A DNA stretch of 64,000 nt from Pseudoroseomonas aestuarii (GTDB taxonomy: Bacteria > Pseudomonadota > Alphaproteobacteria > Acetobacterales > Acetobacteraceae), in assembly GCF_042651065.1 (NCBI RefSeq), contig NZ_JBHSCH010000003.1, positions 89,820-153,819 of the forward strand, given 5' to 3'. This document shows positions 59,646 to 64,000 of this stretch, piece after piece. The first letter of the stretch is position 1. Each line of letters opens with the position of its first letter. The notes beneath the pieces were generated by a model, which had not been told where the DNA came from, ran no database searches, and saw nothing but the letters and a program-made list of their open reading frames with translations. The translations under genes and the position numbers were made by a program.

Positions 59646-59874
59646 TGGTCACACTCAGGGCTTGGCGCATTGCAGCGCCCACAGCCGCCCAGGATCTAAC
59701 CGTGAGCTCCCGCGCGGTCACGGCGGGGTACGGCGCTGCCGGCCCGGCAAATGCCAGCAGGCCGCCGACATACCGGCTATGCCGGCTGGGTGTGCCGGAA
59801 GCCTGCGGAGCCCGATGCCTGTCATCGCGGTGCTTCATGCTCCCATTGATGTGCCTGCCGCCTGTCGGCGTCAA
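59596..59874 (-). CDS. hypothetical protein coupled to the integrase
   Basis: Up to 92 residues. The TTG at 59874 overlaps the integrase stop (TTGA), suggesting coupling; a later in-frame ATG at 59838 is possible. The sequence is basic and Ala-rich (VTARELTVRSWAAVGAAMRQ) with no motif I recognise. Its position between integrase and DUF2335 would suit a directionality factor, but there is no HTH evidence. Confidence 0.4.
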   Translation of the reverse strand: MTPTGGRHINGSMKHRDDRHRAPQASGTPSRHSRYVGGLLAFAGPAAPYPAVTARELTVRSWAAVGAAMRQALSVTSEEASRAPTKARKPAA

Positions 59875-61229
59875 GACGAGTCCTGTGCCGCCAGCCGAAG
59901 CACATGCCCCGCCCAGGCTTCGCTGGCTGCCTGCCGCTCGGCCAGGAAGTCATGCCGCTGATAGACCGCCGCTACGCCTTGGATCCCTGTCGCCTCAACA
60001 TGGTTCAGCAGCCTGTCCGCCACATGCGGCGCGATCCCGAGCCGAGCCAGGGTCGTCACGCCTGTCCGCCGTAGGTCATGCAGCCGCCAGGGAGGGAAAG
60101 CCGCCGGCGTAGCCGCCTGGCCTGCCTCCGCTGCCGCCTTGAGCCGCGCCTTGTGGATGAGCTCGTCCAGGCGGACCTTCGCCTTGCTGATGCCGGAAAC
60201 GGGCGTCGTGCCCGTGGTGCTGAAGACCAGCTCCGAAGGGGCGGCCTCGGCGCCTGCGCCCCCTCGGCCTAGCGCAGGTGGTAAGCGGGGCAGGGCGGAC
60301 AGGATGGCCCTGGCGGGCTCCGGCAGATGCACCAGGTGCGCCCGACCATTCTTCGAACGCTGCGCCGGTACCGTCCAGGTGGACAGATCCGGCGACAACT
60401 CGCTCCACCTCATGCCCGCCACCTCTGAGCGGCGCTGAAGCGTCAGGATCAGGATCCGGAAATATGAACCGAAGAGGAGGCCCAGGCTCGCCGTCGCCTG
60501 CCACACTTCCCGCAACTCGGCATCGCTCAGCGCACGGTCCCGAGATACCTCGCGGCCCTCGGTATGCACCTCGGCGAAGGGATTGGTCGGCACCAGGCGC
60601 CGCTTCATCGCCCAGCCATACAGCGCTCGGGCGTAGGCGTGGCTCCGGCGGGCCATGGTCTCGCCGCGGTCCAGCGCCACGGCATCAATGCTCCGCTGTG
60701 CCATCTCGTGGTCTATGCCTGCGGCTGGCAGGGGCAGCAGATCCGGCAGGTTGACCCGTAGGGCCCGGACTGCCTCCCGGCTGTAGGCGGGCCTGCGGTC
60801 CTTCAGCGCCATCCCGGCCCAGCGCTCGATCAGGATCTCCACCGTCAAGGCATCGGCCACCTTCTGGCGCCTGGCGCTGGTCTCGGCGGCTATGGCGGTG
60901 GCCTGGGCGGTCTTGCGCTCGCCCAAGGGGTCACGGCCCTCCCGGACCCTGCCACGGGCTTCCTCCGCCTTCCCACGCGCCTGCGAGGGGGTGAGGACGC
61001 CGTAATCCCCCAGCACCATCCGCTGCACCCGGCCGCCAAAGCGGTACTGAAAAAGGAACACCTTCTTGCCGGCCTTGGTGACGCGGAGAGCGAACCCCGG
61101 AAGCTGGTCGTCAAACACCAGCAGATCCTGGCGGTCAGGCGGGCAGGTGATGGCGTCGATCTCGCGCTTCCCCAGCTTCACGAGACCCTCGGAACACACG
61201 GAACACAAACAGGAAGGCCCGTGTTCCAT
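59871..61229 (-). CDS. int: tyrosine-type site-specific integrase
   Basis: A 452-residue phage-type integrase. The N-terminal arm-binding domain (VKLGKREIDAITCPPDRQDL, FQYRFGGRVQRMVLGDYGVL) is of the DUF4102/P4 type. The catalytic residues are Arg266 (LQRRSEVAGM), Lys293 (RSKNGRAH), His384 and Arg387 (HDLRRTG), His410 (LLNH) and Tyr423 (VYQRHDF). The start ATG 61229 lies within a CCCGTGTTCCATGG repeat, so the protein may repress its own gene. It lies 287 bp inside attR and surely catalysed integration into tRNA-Thr. Confidence 0.95.
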   Translation of the reverse strand: MEHGPSCLCSVCSEGLVKLGKREIDAITCPPDRQDLLVFDDQLPGFALRVTKAGKKVFLFQYRFGGRVQRMVLGDYGVLTPSQARGKAEEARGRVREGRDPLGERKTAQATAIAAETSARRQKVADALTVEILIERWAGMALKDRRPAYSREAVRALRVNLPDLLPLPAAGIDHEMAQRSIDAVALDRGETMARRSHAYARALYGWAMKRRLVPTNPFAEVHTEGREVSRDRALSDAELREVWQATASLGLLFGSYFRILILTLQRRSEVAGMRWSELSPDLSTWTVPAQRSKNGRAHLVHLPEPARAILSALPRLPPALGRGGAGAEAAPSELVFSTTGTTPVSGISKAKVRLDELIHKARLKAAAEAGQAATPAAFPPWRLHDLRRTGVTTLARLGIAPHVADRLLNHVEATGIQGVAAVYQRHDFLAERQAASEAWAGHVLRLAAQDSS

Positions 61230-61302
61230 GGATTTTTGGACTTTAGAACATTGAAAAGGCTATATATATTGTATGTGTAGAACACAAGAACACATAGAAC
61301 AC
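61192..61302. promoter_or_regulatory. right cluster of GAACAC/GTGTTC motifs at the integrase promoter
   Basis: GAACAC occurs at 61192, 61201, 61280, 61288 and 61297, and GTGTTC at 61221 over the integrase start. The last three have the same 2- and 3-bp gaps as the left-end trio, in inverted orientation. An AT-rich stretch (CTATATATATTG) between the groups probably contains the int promoter. Confidence 0.6.
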
Positions 61303-61366
61303 GGCATTTTAGGTTCCACCCTGGCGCTAGGTCGCTTGTCATGGCTCGGACCCTCTGATGGTTCAG

Positions 61367-61389
61367 TCGCGGACTCACTGCGGACTCAT
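61367..61389 (+). repeat. right copy of 23-bp direct repeat with internal GCGGACTCA pair
   Basis: Identical to 49592-49614 in the same orientation and 127 bp inside attR. The remaining bases between the integrase start and attR (about 61303-61516) hold no gene. Confidence 0.9.
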
Positions 61390-61516
61390 CTGAAACAGCA
61401 TCCCGCGCACCGTCTGTCACTCCCTCGCATCAAGTGACAATTTTCGAGCAATTAATTTCAATGGCTTAGGGGTTCTGTGCCTCTTTCTGCGTCTCACTGC
61501 ATGAGAGATGCACTTT

Positions 61517-61561
61517 TTCGTAATCAGTAGGTCCCCGGTTCAATCCCGGGCGTCGGCACCA
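61517..61561 (+). repeat. attR: 45-bp direct repeat, tRNA-Thr 3' fragment
   Basis: Perfect copy of the tRNA-Thr 3' end from the anticodon loop to CCA, without the 5' half, so it is not a functional tRNA. It marks the right boundary of the element; host sequence resumes at 61562. Confidence 0.95.
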
Positions 61562-61657
61562 GCCCCCCTTCCTTCATGGTTTTCGGTTTGTCCCACGGTC
61601 CCTCCCAGGGGCCGGCACGCCCCCTTGCGCGCGTGGTGCCGGATCTTTGTGGAATAT

Positions 61658-61672
61658 TGCGAGTCATTCGCA
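61658..61672. promoter_or_regulatory. Fur-box-like 7-1-7 inverted repeat
   Basis: TGCGAGT-C-ATTCGCA pairs at 6 of 7 positions and closely resembles Fur operators of gram-negative bacteria. It sits 60 bp before the first gene of the exbB-exbD-tonB operon, where iron repression is expected. Confidence 0.6.
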
Positions 61673-61731
61673 TTGCAACCGCCTCTCATTGGCGGCATAA
61701 GCCAGCGCAGTTGCGAAGGGATGATTCCACC

Positions 61732-62211
61732 ATGCCGATCCGCCAGACACTGGGCGCCCTGGGGCTCGCCACGGCCGCGCTGCTCGCCGCGCCGCTGGCC
61801 TCGCCGGCAGCCGCCCAGGGTGCGGCGGTGCCCGGCGCCACGCCCGCGGCGGAGCGCATCGGCCTGGAGCTGAACCGGCTGGAGCCGCGCCAGAACGCCG
61901 GCGCCAATGGCTGCCGCGTCTGGCTGGTGCTGCGCAACCCCGGCGCCGAGCCGGTCGATCCGCTGCGCCTCGACCTGCTGATCTTCGGCAAGGATGGGGT
62001 GGTGGCGCAGCGCCTTTCCCTCGATGTCGGCCCGCTGCCGCGCGAGAAGACCATGGCGCGGGTGTTCGACCTGAGCACCCAGCCCTGCGACGGCATCGGC
62101 GCCTTCCTGCTGAACGATCTGCTGGCCTGCGGCGCGGCCGAGACCGCCGCCGCCTGCCTGCCCCGTCTCGCGCTGTCGTCGCGCGTCGACGGCGTTTCCT
62201 TCGAGAAGTGA
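61732..62211 (+). CDS. exported protein of unknown function at head of TonB operon
   Basis: A 159-residue protein with a signal peptide (MPIRQTLGALGLATAALLAA, cleavage near AAAQG). The mature part looks like an immunoglobulin-type beta-sandwich (GCRVWLVLRNPGAEPVDPLR, LDLLIFGKDGVVAQRLSLDV) with four cysteines (NGCR, QPCDG, LACG, AACL). GAAGGGA precedes the ATG. It ends 10 bp before exbB, so it is part of the iron-uptake operon. The family is not recognised; a periplasmic accessory role is inferred from position. Confidence 0.7.
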   Translation: MPIRQTLGALGLATAALLAAPLASPAAAQGAAVPGATPAAERIGLELNRLEPRQNAGANGCRVWLVLRNPGAEPVDPLRLDLLIFGKDGVVAQRLSLDVGPLPREKTMARVFDLSTQPCDGIGAFLLNDLLACGAAETAAACLPRLALSSRVDGVSFEK

Positions 62212-62221
62212 GGAGGTCGCG

Positions 62222-62962
62222 ATGAACCCGACCGACGCCGCCACCGCCCTCCCGGAAATCGCCAATGCGGCGAGCCATGCCGACATGTCGATGCTCGGCC
62301 TGTTCCTCATGGCGGACTGGGTGGTCAAATCGGTCATGATCGCGCTGGTGCTCGCCTCCGTGATCTGCTGGGCCATCATCGTCGAGAAGTCGCTGCTGCT
62401 GGGCCGGCTGGGGCGGGAGGTGCGCAAGCTGGTCGGCGCCGCCGCGCCGGGTGGCCAGGCCGCCCCGCAGGCGCCGCAGGGCGAGGGGCTGGCCGCCCGC
62501 GTGCTGCGCGCCGGCACCCGTGAATGGCGTGATGGCCGGGAGGAGGGCGAGAGCCGCTTCGAGTACCGCCACCGCATGGAGCACGCCATGCGCCACGCCC
62601 TGAGCGGCGAGCTGCGCAAGGTGGAGCCGGGCCTGCCCTTCCTCGCCACCACCGGGGCGGTGGCGCCCTTCATCGGCCTGTTCGGCACGGTGTGGGGCAT
62701 CATGAACAGCTTCGCCAACATCGCGCAGAGCAACGACACCAGCCTGGCCGTGGTGGCCCCCGGCATCGCCGAGGCGCTGTTCGCCACCGCCATCGGCCTT
62801 GTCGCCGCCATTCCCGCCGTCATGGCCTACAACCGCCTGCTGGTCCGCCTCGGCCGGCTGCGGCAGGACGGGCAGGCGGCGGCGGCCGATCTGGCCTCCG
62901 GCCTCTCCCGCCGCCCGCCCAGCCGGGTGGCCGCGCACGCCAGCCACGCGGCGGCGGAGTAA
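62222..62962 (+). CDS. exbB: ExbB-type proton channel subunit (MotA/TolQ/ExbB family)
   Basis: Inner-membrane channel subunit of 246 residues that energises TonB. The first helix is MIALVLASVICWAIIVEKSL. LPFLATTGAVAPFIGLFGTV with WGIMNSF and PGIAEALFATAIGLVAAIPA is the conserved second/third-helix core. GAGGAGG lies before the ATG. TolQ is the alternative, but the following exbD and Pro-rich tonB favour ExbB. Confidence 0.92.
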   Translation: MNPTDAATALPEIANAASHADMSMLGLFLMADWVVKSVMIALVLASVICWAIIVEKSLLLGRLGREVRKLVGAAAPGGQAAPQAPQGEGLAARVLRAGTREWRDGREEGESRFEYRHRMEHAMRHALSGELRKVEPGLPFLATTGAVAPFIGLFGTVWGIMNSFANIAQSNDTSLAVVAPGIAEALFATAIGLVAAIPAVMAYNRLLVRLGRLRQDGQAAAADLASGLSRRPPSRVAAHASHAAAE

Positions 62963-62968
62963 GCCGGC

Positions 62969-63418
<450 letters not shown>

Positions 63419-63431
63419 ACAGGCTGATGGC

Positions 63432-64000
63432 ATGACAACGCAGACCTTGGGTGTCGCGCCCGGCCTCGGCCTGCGCGGCAGCCGCGCCCTGGGCTGGGGC
63501 GCCTCGGCGCTGCTGCATGGCGGCGCGGCGGTGTTCCTGCTCTACGGCATGCCGGCGCAGGAGCCGCCGGCGCTGGACATGCCGGTGCTGGAAGTGGCGA
63601 GCATGCCCAGCGCCCCCGCCTCGGAGGCCAGCGAAGCCATGGAGGTGGCGGAGCCGGTGCAGGCCGTGGCGCCGCCGCCCACCCCCACCATGGCCGAGCC
63701 GCCGCCGGTGACCGCCGTGGCGCCCCCCGAGCCGGTGGCGGCCGAGCCGCCGCCGATGGTGCAGCCGGCGGAGCCGCCGCCTGTCGCCATGTCCGAGCCG
63801 CCGCCTGTGGAAATGGCCGATCCGCCGCCCGTGGAGGTGGCCGAGCCGGAGCCGGTGGAGGCCCCGGCGCCGGAGGAGACGGTGCCGGTGCTGGATGTGG
63901 AGGAACCACCTCCGCCGCCGCCGCCACCGCCGCCGCCACCGCCACCGCCGAGGCCGGCCCCGCCACCGGCTATGGCCCCGTCTCGGCTGCGCCCTTCGGC
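63432..64000 (+). CDS. tonB: TonB-like energy transducer, 3' end outside window
   Basis: At least 189 residues, cut by the window edge. An N-terminal anchor (ALGWGASALLHGGAAVFLLY) is followed by a very long Pro/Glu/Val-rich spacer (repeated EPPPV units and a run of about 15 prolines), as TonB uses to cross the periplasm. The C-terminal domain that contacts TonB-dependent receptors is not in the window. The gene order exbB-exbD-tonB supports the call. Confidence 0.88.
   Translation, partial: MTTQTLGVAPGLGLRGSRALGWGASALLHGGAAVFLLYGMPAQEPPALDMPVLEVASMPSAPASEASEAMEVAEPVQAVAPPPTPTMAEPPPVTAVAPPEPVAAEPPPMVQPAEPPPVAMSEPPPVEMADPPPVEVAEPEPVEAPAPEETVPVLDVEEPPPPPPPPPPPPPPPRPAPPPAMAPSRLRPS

Noticed and set aside
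61517..61561. Possible second tRNA at the right end
   Set aside because: Only the 3' part from the anticodon loop onward is present; acceptor 5' strand and D-arm are missing, so it is an attachment-site copy.

Overview
The window is high-GC chromosomal DNA of a heterotrophic alphaproteobacterium. The gene set suggests Acetobacteraceae or another Rhodospirillales group, perhaps Roseomonas-like. The pointers are a NepR/PhyR general-stress pair, an Hsp20 followed by a DUF1150 protein, a Bug-type tripartite-tricarboxylate receptor, an expanded dipeptide ABC system, a form II CoxSLM molybdo-hydroxylase and a Rhizobium/Rhodobacter-type phospholipid N-methyltransferase. The taxonomic call is inference; no rRNA lies in the window.

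Region 1 (1-7640) is mostly minus strand. It holds a glycerophosphodiesterase, the murein endopeptidase MepA, a type I secretion operon (small membrane protein, PrsD-like ABC exporter, PrsE/HlyD adaptor, small unknown protein), a DPM1-like glycosyltransferase and a GtrA-like flippase. Region 2 (7784-16982) is one large plus-strand peptide-uptake locus in which three paralogous solute-binding proteins precede a single DppBCDF set. Region 3 (17173-22743) is a coxS-coxL-coxM operon of form II type, then an AtzH-like and a DadA-like gene. Region 4 (22827-27079) has a two-domain cold-shock protein with an RG-rich linker, a flagellin-tail-like protein, a Bug receptor, an SDR and a secreted unknown. 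Region 5 (27089-31480) is a signalling cluster: HD-GYP phosphodiesterase, a response regulator with a degenerate receiver, and a hybrid histidine kinase. Region 6 (31605-41029) has an orphan GH8 glycanase, an LpxH-like/GT4 pair, PmtA, NepR/PhyR (PhyR with Glu at the phosphoacceptor site), a second peptide deformylase, a secreted RTX-like protein built of six 40-residue repeats, and class II aldolase. Region 7 (41398-44969) is an acyl-CoA dehydrogenase/PIG-L/methyltransferase/glycosyltransferase cluster of unknown product. Region 8 (45030-49395) has Nudix, truA-fmt-def, Hsp20-DUF1150 and a frameshifted PDZ gene.

Region 9 (49493-61561) is a 12-kb integrative element in the 3' end of a tRNA-Thr(CGT) gene, bounded by perfect 45-bp direct repeats. 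It carries a tyrosine integrase, a run of tandem XRE regulators, an AlpA-like HTH, a Toprim primase and a DUF927 helicase, plus many small unknown genes. There are no recognisable phage structural, lysis or conjugation genes. Both ends carry matching arrays of short repeats that look like recombinase arm sites. The layout resembles a phage satellite (PICI-like) more than a prophage and is the best candidate for an undescribed system here.

Region 10 (61656-64000) is an iron-uptake energiser operon: a Fur-box-like site, a secreted protein, ExbB, ExbD and a proline-rich TonB cut by the window end.
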